DNA from: Mycetocola lacteus
GTDB taxonomy: Bacteria; Actinomycetota; Actinomycetes; Actinomycetales; Microbacteriaceae
NCBI RefSeq assembly: GCF_003667575.1
Contig: NZ_RCUY01000001.1
Location: 248,001-312,000 of the forward strand
Reading direction: 5' to 3'
Length of the DNA stretch: 64,000 bases
The notes beneath the pieces were generated by a model that was not told the DNA's origin, made no database searches, and saw only the letters and a program-made list of their open reading frames with translations. Below, piece after piece: positions 54,001-62,327 of the stretch; position 1 is the stretch's first letter; every line of letters begins with the position of its first letter. The position numbers were made by a program, and so were the translations under genes.

Positions 54001-54675
54001 CAGGTCCTCCTCTTGGGAGCGCTGATCGGCCACCGAGAAGCGGCGGATCTGCTCGACCTCATCACCGAAGAAGTCGACTCGGAAAGGATGGTCGGCCGTG
54101 GGCGGGAAGACGTCCAGGATGCCTCCGCGCAGCGCAAACTCCCCGCGCCGCGCCACCAGGTCTACCCGCACATAGGCGGCCTCAACCAGCCGGGCGGCCA
54201 GCTCCTGGAGGTCGTGACCGCGCGCCCCGGCAACCAGCGAGATGGGGGCGGCATCGGCGAGGTTTTCGGCCAGCGGCTGGAGGGCCGCACGCACCGAGGC
54301 CACCACGATCAGCGTACGCTCGCCATCCCAGGTGCGCAGTGCCCGCAGGGCGGCCAGACGCCTACCGACGATCTCGGTGGACGGGCTCAGGCGCTCATGC
54401 GGCAGCGTCTCCCAGGCCGGGAAGTCGACGATATCGCCACCGGGCAGGAGCGCGCGGAGGCTCGCGATCAGCGACTCCGAGTCGCGTCCGGTCGCGGTGA
54501 TCGCCAGCACCACCGGCGGGGCACCCGCCTCACGACGGCGTTCAACCAGCCCGGCAATCAGCGGGGCGGTCAGGCCCTCGGCGACCGAGAAATCGGCATC
54601 GCGCGGGGCATAGTCCAGGGCAGCGGAAAATGAGGGCGCGCCAGAAAGCGCTGAAATCAGACCCGAAAGCATCAC
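51073..54675 (-). CDS. mfd: transcription-repair coupling factor Mfd
   Basis: DNA translocase that removes stalled RNA polymerase and recruits UvrA. 1200 residues in the usual order: UvrB-like region (residues 1-340), CarD-like RNA polymerase interaction domain (DHVVHQTHGIGRFVEM near 513-528), superfamily 2 motor with Walker A LLSGDVGFGKTEV, DEEQRFG box, SATPIPRT and QLRGRVGRG, and the C-terminal TRCF domain. GTG 54675 lies six bases after TAGAAT and has no ribosome-binding site. Conserved next to mazG/eno in Actinobacteria. Confidence 0.97.
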   Translation of the reverse strand: MMLSGLISALSGAPSFSAALDYAPRDADFSVAEGLTAPLIAGLVERRREAGAPPVVLAITATGRDSESLIASLRALLPGGDIVDFPAWETLPHERLSPSTEIVGRRLAALRALRTWDGERTLIVVASVRAALQPLAENLADAAPISLVAGARGHDLQELAARLVEAAYVRVDLVARRGEFALRGGILDVFPPTADHPFRVDFFGDEVEQIRRFSVADQRSQEEDLPGIELAPARELLLTAPVRQRAREMQHEFPGISGMLEKIGEGIPVEGMESLAPALLERLVNVGHYLPAGTAVAVASPERVTTRAISLAETNREFLAAAWSAATAGAGAPIDLGGGEFITLGTLRDSLKYSRPGEPNTDHPWWTFSSFQQGPVGGDIDIDALLEVRVEAETVPSFAGNVEGAIAHVGERLRAGWSVVVTAGGQGLLERARDVLSEAGLAARIVTELPAELETGVAFLVQASLDHGFEMTEINLGLISEAEFYGRAVGYDSRAVKKLASRRRNVVDPLQLNPGDHVVHQTHGIGRFVEMTQRTVSTGGRNPIKSLREYLVLEYAPNKRGYPGDKLLVPTDQLDLLSRYVGGEAPQLSKMGGSDWSQAKSKARKAVRDIAVELVKLYSARMNSVGHAFGPDTPWQRELEEAFPYPETPDQLTTISEVKSDMEKPIPMDRLLSGDVGFGKTEVAVRAAFKAIQDGKQVAVLVPTTLLVKQHFETFAERYAGFPIHLRALSRFQTAKEAKEIIAGLESGTVDIVIGTHRLLTDNVLFKDLGLVIIDEEQRFGVEHKDKLKKLKTNVDILAMSATPIPRTLEMAVTGIREMSTLATPPEERQPVLSFVGPYNDKQVAASIRRELLREGQIFFVHNRVQSISRVASHLAELVPEARIAVAHGKLSEHQLEQVVVDFWERKFDVLVCTTIIETGLDISNANTIIIDRADKYGLSQLHQLRGRVGRGRERAYAYFLYDPAKPLSETAHDRLSTIAANNELGSGMQVALKDLEIRGAGNMLGGEQAGHIAGVGFDLYLRMIGEAVNTFRGEDTTGPTELRLELPIDAHIPEDYVDSERLRLEAYQKLSSAASSAKITDEDRIDLVVEELQDRYGTPPLEVRNLIAVSKLRRRAQASGLSDVITMGPNLRIAPAHLPDSLQARLRRMYPQAKLLAGGDALVLPQPRIDGEALSDGDLIDWVYTLLDALFPITRATKE

Positions 54676-54681
54676 CGAGTA

Positions 54682-54687
54682 ATTCTA
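54682..54687 (-). promoter_or_regulatory. putative -10 element, leaderless mfd
   Basis: TAGAAT on the minus strand, six bases before GTG 54675: the best -10 match among the leaderless candidates. Confidence 0.5.
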
Positions 54688-55114
54688 GACGGCACCGGTG
54701 ACATCGGCATCCGCCGTTCCTGTGCCCTGAGCGAAACCACAATCGACGAACAGCCGAGTGATTTTACACCCAAGGTCTCTAGATAGTGCCTGCTATCCAG
54801 CAAAAGCGCCCGAACTGAGCCCCTGCGCGACGCGTTGCCAAACTCCACTCAAGCATTCGTTTCCCGCATAAACACCTCCCCAATGCGCCCTTACCAAGTG
54901 GAAAACACGCCAATTTTGGAGAGGAATCCCCGCCACCGCGACACCAAACATGCATGCATCATCCACGCCGAAAACCATGCAGTGAAATGCGACAGCTTAT
55001 GGTTCATTTGGTGCCAGGATTCACCCACTGTCGGGGGAGGCAGGGAATCATGGTGTGAACATCCACCCGATCAGCGTTGATCATCACCCCGTCCCCCGGC
55101 GAAAGTTGAACCGC
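54688..55114. other. 430-base intergenic region
   Basis: Holds the mfd upstream region and the leader of the gene at 55115. AT-richer than the coding parts. A plus-strand open frame at 54835-55080 has no ribosome-binding site and odd composition. I see no RNA gene, repeat or mobile element here. Confidence 0.5.
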
Positions 55115-55471
55115 ATGACCCTCTCGGCCACCCTCGAAAACGCAACCGATCTTCCCGCGGTCATCACCGAATTTGTCGCATCGGCGGTGCTCCCCGACCC
55201 GACCCCGCTGCTGGCGCTGGTCACCGAGGACGCCCGGATCACCGATCACAATGACGAGTACGTGGGCGACGGTGAACTCCTGCGCTGGGCGCACCAGTTC
55301 ACCGAGCGCCGCGTGAGCGCCCAGCACTTTGGGGTTGAGCGCGACGCCCACGGCATCACGCTGCTCTACCGCATCAACACCGACAGTCCCGAGGGGCCCA
55401 CGGTCCGTCGCTTCCGGTTTACCCTGAACGCGGCCCGAGACCGGGTAGCAAACCTCACCGTCACCGACTAA
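55115..55471 (+). CDS. NTF2/SnoaL-like protein
   Basis: 118 residues, cytoplasmic, cone-shaped NTF2-like fold by pattern: helix ITEFVASAVLPDPTPLLALV, then DARITDHNDEYVGDGELLRW and strands ITLLYRINT, RRFRFTLNA. Ligand or reaction unknown. ATG 55115 preferred to an ATG at 55055 whose 20 extra residues look non-coding. Followed by a strong terminator. Confidence 0.65.
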   Translation: MTLSATLENATDLPAVITEFVASAVLPDPTPLLALVTEDARITDHNDEYVGDGELLRWAHQFTERRVSAQHFGVERDAHGITLLYRINTDSPEGPTVRRFRFTLNAARDRVANLTVTD

Positions 55472-55483
55472 ACGGCGAATCCA

Positions 55484-55515
55484 CAACGGCCTCCTTCCTC
55501 GGAAGGAGGCCGTTG
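55484..55515. terminator. bidirectional terminator
   Basis: CAACGGCCTCCTTCC / GGAAGGAGGCCGTTG, perfect 15-bp stem with a two-base centre, between convergent genes. Confidence 0.85.
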
Positions 55516-55540
55516 GTCGTAATGCGGGTGGTGCCGGGAC

Positions 55541-56128
55541 CTAGCCGCGGCTGTGGAACTTCTGCTGTGCGGCGGTCAGCCCCTCGGTAGCCACCAGTTC
55601 GGTGGCGTCGGCGGCATCGGCAATGAGGATGGGCAGGGTCTCCCGCTCGGCCGCGGTGAACGGTGCCAACACAAAGTCGGCCGGGTCCTGCCGCCCCACC
55701 GGACGCCCCACCCCCGTACGCACCCGGATAAACTCCGGGGTTCCCAGGGCCGCGGCGATATCGCGCAGCCCGTTGTGGCCGCCGTGCCCGCCGCCGATCT
55801 TCAGCTTGATGCTGTCGAAGGGGATGTCCATCTCATCGTGGATGACGATGATTCGCTCCGGCGGGATCGAGTAGAACGAGGCCAGTGCCGCGGTCTGCTT
55901 CCCCGAGACGTTCATGAAGCTGGTCAGGGTCGCCACGATGAGCTTGGGTCCGCCCGGGGCCAGGAAGCCCTCGGCCACCAGGGCCGCACTGCGGTGCCGC
56001 TTGAGCTGCTGCCCGAGCCGGCCGGCCAGCTCGGCGATCACCATCTGTCCGATGTTGTGCCGAGTGCGCTCATAGCGTGGGCCGGGGTTGCCGAGTCCGA
56101 TCACCAGCCAGGTGTTTGCTGCAGCCAT
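55541..56128 (-). CDS. pth: peptidyl-tRNA hydrolase
   Basis: Releases tRNA from peptidyl-tRNA, recycling tRNA. WLVIGLGNPGPRYERTRHNIG near residues 6-26 includes the catalytic His and the Asn; IIVIHDEMDIPF has the catalytic Asp; GGGHGGHNGLRDI is the substrate-binding loop. 195 residues from ATG 56128. An in-frame ATG at 56191 has TACCCT six bases upstream (leaderless pattern) and would add 21 poorly conserved residues; I kept the family-typical start but the longer form is possible. Next to rplY, as in Mycobacterium. Confidence 0.92.
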   Translation of the reverse strand: MAAANTWLVIGLGNPGPRYERTRHNIGQMVIAELAGRLGQQLKRHRSAALVAEGFLAPGGPKLIVATLTSFMNVSGKQTAALASFYSIPPERIIVIHDEMDIPFDSIKLKIGGGHGGHNGLRDIAAALGTPEFIRVRTGVGRPVGRQDPADFVLAPFTAAERETLPILIADAADATELVATEGLTAAQQKFHSRG

Positions 56129-56220
56129 GTTCTGTGTCCGTGCTCCCAAAAAAACGTGCCACCAGCGGCGAGGATGCGCCGAATCTGTCATGTGTCCAGG
56201 GTAGCGCGGTTCCCCCACCC

Positions 56221-56261
56221 AAAAAACGCGCCCCGCCCTCCACCAGGGAGAACGGGGCGCG
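56221..56261 (-). terminator. rplY terminator
   Basis: CGCGCCCCG pairs with CGGGGCGCG, followed on the minus strand by TTTTTT. Confidence 0.93.
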
Positions 56262-56277
56262 CAGGTAAGCGCGAGAA

Positions 56278-56862
56278 CTACTCGGCGGCAGCCTCGGTGG
56301 CCTCGTCCTCGGCGGGAGCGGCCGGAGCGGCGGCAACCTGGACGATCAGCAGGTCTGCGTCGTCAACGAGCTCGGCACCCTCGGGCAGAACGACGTCCTT
56401 GGCGTGGACGTGCTGTCCCTCCTCGGCACCGGCGATCGAAACCACAACGTTCGCGGGGATGTTGGTTGCGGCAACCAGCAGACGCAGGGTGTTGGTCTCA
56501 ACGTTTGCCAGGGTGCCCGGAGCCGAGTCGCCCTCAACGTGAACGGGGATCTCAACCTCGACCTTTTCACCCTTCACAACAACCGCCAGGTCGATGTGCT
56601 CGATGATGCGCAGAACCGGGTCCTTCTGAACCTCGCGCACGAGAACGAGCTCCTCGGTGCCCTCGATGTTCAGGTTGATCAGGGCGTTGGTGTGACGCAC
56701 GATCAGGCCGGTGGCGTGGGTGGGCAGCGACACGTGCTTGGGCTCGGTGCCGTGACCGTAGATGACGGCGGGGATCTTGCCGGCGGCGCGCAGCTTGCGG
56801 GCGGCACCCTTACCGAAAGAGGTACGCAGTTCGGCGTCCAGGTTTACGCTGTTGTCAGCCAT
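56278..56862 (-). CDS. rplY: 50S ribosomal protein bL25 (CTC form)
   Basis: 5S rRNA-binding ribosomal protein with the C-terminal extension of the general stress protein CTC family. N-terminal bL25 domain (FGKGAARKLRAAGKIPAVIYG near residues 16-36) and a TL5-like second domain from about residue 95; acidic Ala/Glu tail. 194 residues. AAGGAG precedes ATG 56862. The upstream 250 bases contain no gene. Confidence 0.96.
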   Translation of the reverse strand: MADNSVNLDAELRTSFGKGAARKLRAAGKIPAVIYGHGTEPKHVSLPTHATGLIVRHTNALINLNIEGTEELVLVREVQKDPVLRIIEHIDLAVVVKGEKVEVEIPVHVEGDSAPGTLANVETNTLRLLVAATNIPANVVVSIAGAEEGQHVHAKDVVLPEGAELVDDADLLIVQVAAAPAAPAEDEATEAAAE

Positions 56863-57056
56863 AATTACTCCTTGATGTGGCGGGCCTCGGGGACCCGGAT
56901 GGTTTCAACTCGAACGCATATCAGCGTGAGGAAAAGCCGAGGCCTTGCCCACCGCGTCGATAACGGCTTATCCCGAAGGACAGCCCTCGCCGAAGTTCAG
57001 CGCCTAGTCTAACCGAGTTTTCCCGGCGAGTGTGAATCGTCGGGCCCGGGACGGCG

Positions 57057-57091
57057 ACGGCCGCACCATCCGGGAGGGATGGTGCGGCCGC
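57057..57091 (-). terminator. hairpin at the end of the sugar operon
   Basis: GGCCGCACCATCC pairs with GGATGGTGCGGCC, 19 bases after the last gene; no U tract. Confidence 0.65.
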
Positions 57092-57109
57092 CTTGCGATT
57101 CGGGATCGG

Positions 57110-58525
57110 TCAGGATTCAATCGCCTGCAGCCCAAAAACCTCGCGTAGGTCCGGGGCCAGGATCCCCAGCACGTCCTCGACACCCAGGCTTCCCGCCTCA
57201 ATCCCCGCACCCAGCGGAGCGGACTCGGCGTCCGGGGTGTCCGCTTGGCCCAGATAGGCGATCCACTCCTCCACGATCGGGATCGCGCTGGTACCCACGC
57301 CAAGCCCCGCGGCGCGGCGTGCTCGCACCACGTCAAAAATCCGTGGCGGCAGCTTATGGGCACCGCCCAGGGCAATCTGGGCCAGGTGGTGCCGGATTCG
57401 CGGGTTAGAGAAGCGCTCACGCAGTGCGGCCCGGGCTGCATCGATCTCGTGCTCACTCTGCGGCAGCACCTCGGCGGCCTCGGACCACAGGGTCTCCAGG
57501 CGTTCGGCGAGCTCGGGATCGGCGAAGGCGGCGTCCACGGTCCGGTGTCCGCGCGCCAGTCCCGCATAGGCCAGCATCGAGTGTCCGGCGTTGAGGAGCC
57601 AGAGTTTGCGCCGCTCATGGGGCTCGATCTCATCCACAAAGCGCACGCCGGCTTGCTCCCAGGCCGGACGACCGGCCGGGAAGTCTCCGGCGATGATCCA
57701 CTCGGCAAACGGCTCAGTCACGATGACCGCGGCGTCCGCGAGTCCCGTGTGCTCGGCTACCTCACGGCGATCGGCATCGGTGGTGGCCGGGGTGATTCGA
57801 TCCACCATCGACGACACAAACGAGACGTTGTCCCGGATCCACGCAGCCAGGGCCGGGTCCACCCGGGTGGCCAGGTCCAGCACCACCGCGCGGGTGACCG
57901 CACCGTTGTCGGCGAGGTTGTCGCAGCTGAGGATTGCGATCGGCCCGGCATCCGCGTCGCGGCGGGCACGCAGCCCGTCCACGATCCGGCCCGGTGCGCT
58001 CACACAGCCCGGAGCGGATGCGGCTCGGCGTCCGTCCGGTCCGCCTTGATCTCGGGCCGGGTTCGAAGCCGAAACCGCCGCCCTCAGGACCTCGATATCG
58101 GCCGCCACATCGGGATCGGCCAGATTCAGGGTCCCGTCCGGGCCACGCCGGTAACCCGCCTCGGTGATCGTCAGGCTGAGGATCGCGGTGTCCGGATCGG
58201 CCAGTCGGGCACGCCAGCGCGCGGTGTCATTACCGTCGCTGGCTCGGGCAATCGACTCGACCCGCTCATACGTGTCCCCGGATGCCGCCCGCACCACCAG
58301 CGTAAACACGCCATCCTGGGCCGCCAGAATCTCGGCCTGCGCGGGCGAGCGTCCGGTGAACGATTCGATCCCCCAGTCCCCCGGATTCTCGCGCTGCACC
58401 AGCTCGGTGTACCAGGCCTGGTGGGCACGGTGGAACGCGCCGAGGCCCAGGTGGGCGATCCGGATGCGGGGGTGCGGCCGGGTCCGGGTGGGTACCCGGT
58501 CCCCGGCCGCGGCGGAGCTAGTCAC
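57110..58525 (-). CDS. mannitol/fructuronate dehydrogenase family oxidoreductase
   Basis: NAD-dependent polyol or hexuronate dehydrogenase of the long-chain mannitol dehydrogenase family, 471 residues. N-terminal Rossmann start IRIAHLGLGAFHRAHQAWY near residues 22-40; signature ILSCDNLADNG near residues 196-206; C-terminal domain with the catalytic Lys region RRKLWLLNAGHSMLAYAG. The start is GTG 58525, overlapping the stop of the upstream gene by eight bases. As the last gene of the operon it probably oxidises the imported sugar or an epimerised intermediate (uxuB/mtlD type); substrate not determinable. Confidence 0.88.
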   Translation of the reverse strand: MTSSAAAGDRVPTRTRPHPRIRIAHLGLGAFHRAHQAWYTELVQRENPGDWGIESFTGRSPAQAEILAAQDGVFTLVVRAASGDTYERVESIARASDGNDTARWRARLADPDTAILSLTITEAGYRRGPDGTLNLADPDVAADIEVLRAAVSASNPARDQGGPDGRRAASAPGCVSAPGRIVDGLRARRDADAGPIAILSCDNLADNGAVTRAVVLDLATRVDPALAAWIRDNVSFVSSMVDRITPATTDADRREVAEHTGLADAAVIVTEPFAEWIIAGDFPAGRPAWEQAGVRFVDEIEPHERRKLWLLNAGHSMLAYAGLARGHRTVDAAFADPELAERLETLWSEAAEVLPQSEHEIDAARAALRERFSNPRIRHHLAQIALGGAHKLPPRIFDVVRARRAAGLGVGTSAIPIVEEWIAYLGQADTPDAESAPLGAGIEAGSLGVEDVLGILAPDLREVFGLQAIES

Positions 58526-59381
58526 GCGAACCCGCCTGCGCGGCCTCGACCAGGCCGCGCACGTAGGCGAGGTTCTCGGCGGTGCGCTGCTCAAGCGGGA
58601 CCTCGGTGGAGAAGTCCTCGAGGGTGATCCAGCCGTCATAGCCAAAGGTCACCAGATCGCGTACGTATCCGGCGAGGTCTGCCTGTCCGGCGCGCAGGGT
58701 GGTCCACTCATGACGCCAGACGTGGGTGCCGTCCTGCTCCACGTGATCCACCACCCACCGGGCGTTTTTGATGTGCACGTGTGCCAGGTACTCCCCGAGC
58801 AGCTGGAAGCCGGCCAGGTGGTTTTCGAAGCCCTCGTTGACCAGGTTTCCCACGTCGTGGATCACCCCGACAAACTGCGGGTTCAGCCCCTCGACCAGGC
58901 GGCGCGCGGCCGAGGCCGACGGGGTGATGGTCTCGTGGTGCAGCTCAACCAGCGCCTTGACGCCGTGCTTTTCGGCCACCGTCACGATGTATTCCAGGTT
59001 GGTGCGGGCCTGGGCAAACAGGTCCGCGTAGTTGCGTCCATCCACCCGCGGCATCGCGATGCGCACCTGGGTCGCGCCGACGGCGGCGGTTGCGGCGAGC
59101 ATCCGCTCGGCATCCACCCGGTTTTCCAGCTGGGCGTACCCGCCGATGCCGGAGAACTCCAGACGGTTGGCGGTGGTGATCTCGCGGATCTGATCGAGGT
59201 GGTCCTCGAGTCCGGTCATCGGCCAGGTCGCGCGGTTTCCGGCCCAGAATCCGGGCGGGGTGGCCTCGTCCTGGTCGGTGATGCGCCACTCGATGCCGTC
59301 CCAGCCCTGGGCGGCCAGGATCTGGGCGGCCTCTGCCGGGGTCCAATCGGGGGTCGAGGCGGTGAATACCGAATACTTCAT
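58518..59381 (-). CDS. sugar phosphate isomerase/epimerase (TIM barrel)
   Basis: Xylose isomerase-like TIM barrel, 287 residues. MKYSVFTASTPDWTPAEAA at the start; metal-site acids in VELHHETITPSA, GVIHDVGNLVNEG, HVHIKNARWV and WITLEDFSTE. Similar to inosose dehydratase/isomerase or 3-keto-sugar epimerase proteins. It overlaps the oxidoreductase upstream by four bases (ATGA) and the dehydrogenase downstream by eight. Confidence 0.87.
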   Translation of the reverse strand: MKYSVFTASTPDWTPAEAAQILAAQGWDGIEWRITDQDEATPPGFWAGNRATWPMTGLEDHLDQIREITTANRLEFSGIGGYAQLENRVDAERMLAATAAVGATQVRIAMPRVDGRNYADLFAQARTNLEYIVTVAEKHGVKALVELHHETITPSASAARRLVEGLNPQFVGVIHDVGNLVNEGFENHLAGFQLLGEYLAHVHIKNARWVVDHVEQDGTHVWRHEWTTLRAGQADLAGYVRDLVTFGYDGWITLEDFSTEVPLEQRTAENLAYVRGLVEAAQAGSRD

Positions 59382-60544
59382 GATGCGCGTCCCGTCGTCA
59401 GGGTGAGGTCGTCATATTTTCCGGCGAGCACGTCGGCGAACAGCACCGCGGTGCCCAGGGTCGCCGAGGCGTACATCGCGTGCACGAGTGCGAGCGAGTG
59501 GGTCGCGTCGCGGGCGGTGATGCCCGGGTCACGGCCGTCCCGCAGCGCGGCGGCGATGTCGTCATACTGCCGGGTGTGGGCGGCGAGGAAGTCGCCGTCC
59601 TCCCGCGGGGAGGTGGAGAGCTGACCGGCGTCGATGACCTCGGCTGCCTGGTTCGCGGTGCCCACCGCGCTCAACCCGGTTCCGGGAATCAGGTCGGCGC
59701 CGCCGGCCGCGTGGAAGTACTCCAGGCGGTCGTTGTCGATCACCGCGGAGCCGCGCGAGCCGAGCACCTGCAGGCGGGTATTCAGCCCCGGGTAGGCGGC
59801 CGTGGTGCAGTGGATCACGCCGAGGGCACCGGATTCGAACGCGACCGTGGCCACCGCGATGTCCTCAACCTCGATCCGCTCGTGGGCGAGCAGTGCGGTG
59901 CGGGCGTAGACCTCCACCGGGGTGCCGAGGGTCCAGCGCAGCAGGTCCACGGTGTGCACACCCTGGTTCATCACCGCGCCGCCACCGTCGAGTTCCCAGG
60001 TGCCACGCCAGTTACCGCTGTCGTAGTAGTCCTGTCCGCGCCACCAGGCCACGGTGGCCGAACCCGAGGTGACCCGCCCGAAGCGGCCCGCATCGATGGC
60101 CTGCTTGACCAGCACGCTGGCCGGATCGAAGCGGTGCTGGGAGATGACGCTGACGATCAGTCCGCGCTCGGCGGCCTCATCGGCCAGGTCGGCGATGCGG
60201 CGAGCGCGCACCAGGTCCACGTCGATCGGCTTCTCGATCACCACGTGCACGCCGGCGGCGAGTGCTTCCCGGGCCGCGTCTACGTGCAGACCGCTGGGGG
60301 TCGTGATGACCACCAGGTCGATGTCTCCGGCCTCAAGCGCCTCGGTCAGGGTCGCGAAGGTGCGCGGACGCTCCACCGGATACTCGGTGGGCAGCAGGTC
60401 GGCGAGGGTGGTGAGGGCTTCGGGGAAGACATCCACCAGCGCGCTCACGGTGAAGGCCTCGTGGGCCGCCAGGACGCGGGCGTGGTGGGTGCCGATCACG
60501 CCGCAGCCGATGATGACGGCACGGGTGGGTGTTGCGGTGGTCAT
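59378..60544 (-). CDS. Gfo/Idh/MocA family oxidoreductase
   Basis: NAD(P)-dependent sugar oxidoreductase, 388 residues. Rossmann motif AVIIGCGVIGTHHARVL near residues 9-25; the catalytic-Lys motif EKPID near residues 104-108; C-terminal half beta-sheet domain with GGAVMNQGVHTVDLLRW. Typical substrates are inositols or keto-sugars. Four-base overlaps on both sides place it firmly in the operon. Confidence 0.9.
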   Translation of the reverse strand: MTTATPTRAVIIGCGVIGTHHARVLAAHEAFTVSALVDVFPEALTTLADLLPTEYPVERPRTFATLTEALEAGDIDLVVITTPSGLHVDAAREALAAGVHVVIEKPIDVDLVRARRIADLADEAAERGLIVSVISQHRFDPASVLVKQAIDAGRFGRVTSGSATVAWWRGQDYYDSGNWRGTWELDGGGAVMNQGVHTVDLLRWTLGTPVEVYARTALLAHERIEVEDIAVATVAFESGALGVIHCTTAAYPGLNTRLQVLGSRGSAVIDNDRLEYFHAAGGADLIPGTGLSAVGTANQAAEVIDAGQLSTSPREDGDFLAAHTRQYDDIAAALRDGRDPGITARDATHSLALVHAMYASATLGTAVLFADVLAGKYDDLTLTTGRAS

Positions 60545-61389
60545 TTGAGTGTTACTCCCAGTTCATCGGTGAGGCCCCTAAAGGCACGGGCTGCACGCCC
60601 GAAGGCGGCGGCCCCGGAGAATCCGCCGGTGGCGAATGCATCGGACAGGTGCGGTTCGAGCGAGGCGAAGCCGGCAAACCCGTCGGATGCCAGGGCACCG
60701 AGGGTTTCGCGCAGCTGGCCATCACCCTCGCCCGCGGCAACCACCGAGTGGTCGCTCGCGAGGGCGTCCTTCACCTGCAGGTATTCCAGGTAGGGGCGCA
60801 GGTCCTCGAATCCGTCATCGAAGGGCACCGCTCCCACCTGTACATAGTTGGCGTTGTCCCAGGCCACGCGGAGCGCCGGCGAGTTCACCGAGGTGATCAG
60901 GTCGAGCACCCGGGCGGGGGTGTCGCCATAGATGTCCTTCTCGTTCTCGTGCAGCAGCACGATCCCCGCGGCCTGGGCGATCTCGGCAAAGCGGGTCAGG
61001 CGTTCGATCACGGGCTCGCGGATCGAGTCCACGTCCACGCCCTCGCCGTAGTAGAAGGAGAAGATGCGGATGTAGCGACTGTTCAGCACCTTGGCGGCGT
61101 TGATGGCGCGGTCCAGGCGTGCCAGCTCGGCGTCGAAGTCCGAGGTGATATCCACCTTGCCCAGCGGCGAGGCGATGGCCGAGACCCCCATCTCCTGTTC
61201 GGCGAGCAGCGCACGCAGCTCCTCCAGCCGGGCATCGTCAAGCTCCACGATGTTGATGCCCCAGGCGCTGCGGACCTCGATGTGCTGGGCACCGAGCGCC
61301 TGCAGCACGGCGATCTGAATGCGGGGATCCTCATGGATCTCGTCCCCGAACCCGGACAGGGTCCAGGTGGGGGTGGATGATGCGGTCAT
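60541..61389 (-). CDS. second sugar phosphate isomerase/epimerase
   Basis: TIM barrel, 282 residues, distantly related to the gene at 58518. LSGFGDEIHEDPRIQI, HIEVRSAWGINIVEL, VLLHENEKDIYGDTP, LRVAWDNANYVQVG and YLQVKDAL carry the metal-site acids. ATG 61389 shares one base with the stop of the permease upstream. Two isomerases plus Gfo/Idh oxidoreductase suggest an inositol-like or rare-sugar route. Confidence 0.88.
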   Translation of the reverse strand: MTASSTPTWTLSGFGDEIHEDPRIQIAVLQALGAQHIEVRSAWGINIVELDDARLEELRALLAEQEMGVSAIASPLGKVDITSDFDAELARLDRAINAAKVLNSRYIRIFSFYYGEGVDVDSIREPVIERLTRFAEIAQAAGIVLLHENEKDIYGDTPARVLDLITSVNSPALRVAWDNANYVQVGAVPFDDGFEDLRPYLEYLQVKDALASDHSVVAAGEGDGQLRETLGALASDGFAGFASLEPHLSDAFATGGFSGAAAFGRAARAFRGLTDELGVTLK

Positions 61390-62327
61390 TACTTAACTCC
61401 TCCTGCGGTGAGGCCACCAACAAGGTAGCGCTGGAAAATAAGGTAGAGAACAACAACGGGCACCGCACACACCAGCGCGGCGGCCATCATCTGGCCATAA
61501 ACCGGGACGGCACCGCCCTCCTGGGTGGCCCCAAAAATCTGCAGCGAGACGGCCACGGTTCGAGACTCCGGGCGTGTCATCACCGAGGCGAAGAGCACGT
61601 CGTTCCAGCCCAGCAGGAACGCGAAGATGCCCGAGACGACGATGCCCGGCCAGCTCAGCGGCACGATAATCCGGGTGAGGATCTTGAAGGGTGAGGCCCC
61701 GTCCAGGCGGGCAGCCTCCTCAAGCTCGCGCGGCAGGCCACGCAGGTAGGTCACCATGACCCAGGTGGAGAACGGCAGCGCGAAGGTCAGGTAGGTGAGG
61801 AACAGGCCCCAGCGGGTACCGATGATCTGCACACCCAGCGTGCTCGCCGCACTGGAGAAGAGCACAAACACCGGCAGCAGGAGCAGGGTTCCGGGGATCG
61901 ACTGCAGCGCGAGCAGACCGCGCAGTACCAGCAGGCGGCCGCGGAAGGCATAGCGCACCAGCACATAGGCGGTGGAGACCGAGAGTCCGGCACAGACGAT
62001 CGCGACGCCGCCGGCCACCAGCACGCTGTTCACCAGTCCGGTGCCCAGGTCCACCGTGGTCCAGATCTTCGAGTAGTTCTCAAACGTCAGCTCGGTGGGC
62101 CAGAACGCCCCGCGGGCCACGGCCAGGTCGGAGTTGATCGAGGCGAAGAAGATGTAGAGCACCGGCACCATCGAGAAGACCAGCAGCGCGGCCAGGATCA
62201 CGATCAGCAGGGGCTTGGGCAACAGCCGGTGGATCTGCGCCTGGCGGGCACCCTCCTTGGCGCTGGCGCGGTGCGGGGTCACGCGTACGGGGGCGATCGT
62301 GTTACTTGCGGACACGGGAACCACCAT
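61389..62327 (-). CDS. sugar ABC transporter permease, MalG type
   Basis: Inner-membrane subunit of a CUT1 importer, 312 residues, six TM helices. EAA loop EEAARLDGASPFKILTRIIVPL near residues 216-237 (ATPase contact). It overlaps the partner permease by 26 bases; a GTG at 62315 with GGTGG upstream is a good alternative start. No ATPase gene is in the operon, so a shared MsmK/UgpC-like ATPase is probable. Confidence 0.93.
   Translation of the reverse strand: MVVPVSASNTIAPVRVTPHRASAKEGARQAQIHRLLPKPLLIVILAALLVFSMVPVLYIFFASINSDLAVARGAFWPTELTFENYSKIWTTVDLGTGLVNSVLVAGGVAIVCAGLSVSTAYVLVRYAFRGRLLVLRGLLALQSIPGTLLLLPVFVLFSSAASTLGVQIIGTRWGLFLTYLTFALPFSTWVMVTYLRGLPRELEEAARLDGASPFKILTRIIVPLSWPGIVVSGIFAFLLGWNDVLFASVMTRPESRTVAVSLQIFGATQEGGAVPVYGQMMAAALVCAVPVVVLYLIFQRYLVGGLTAGGVK

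Noticed and set aside
54835-55080. 81-codon plus-strand frame upstream of the NTF2-like gene
   Set aside because: No ribosome-binding site, composition not protein-like, no recognisable motif.
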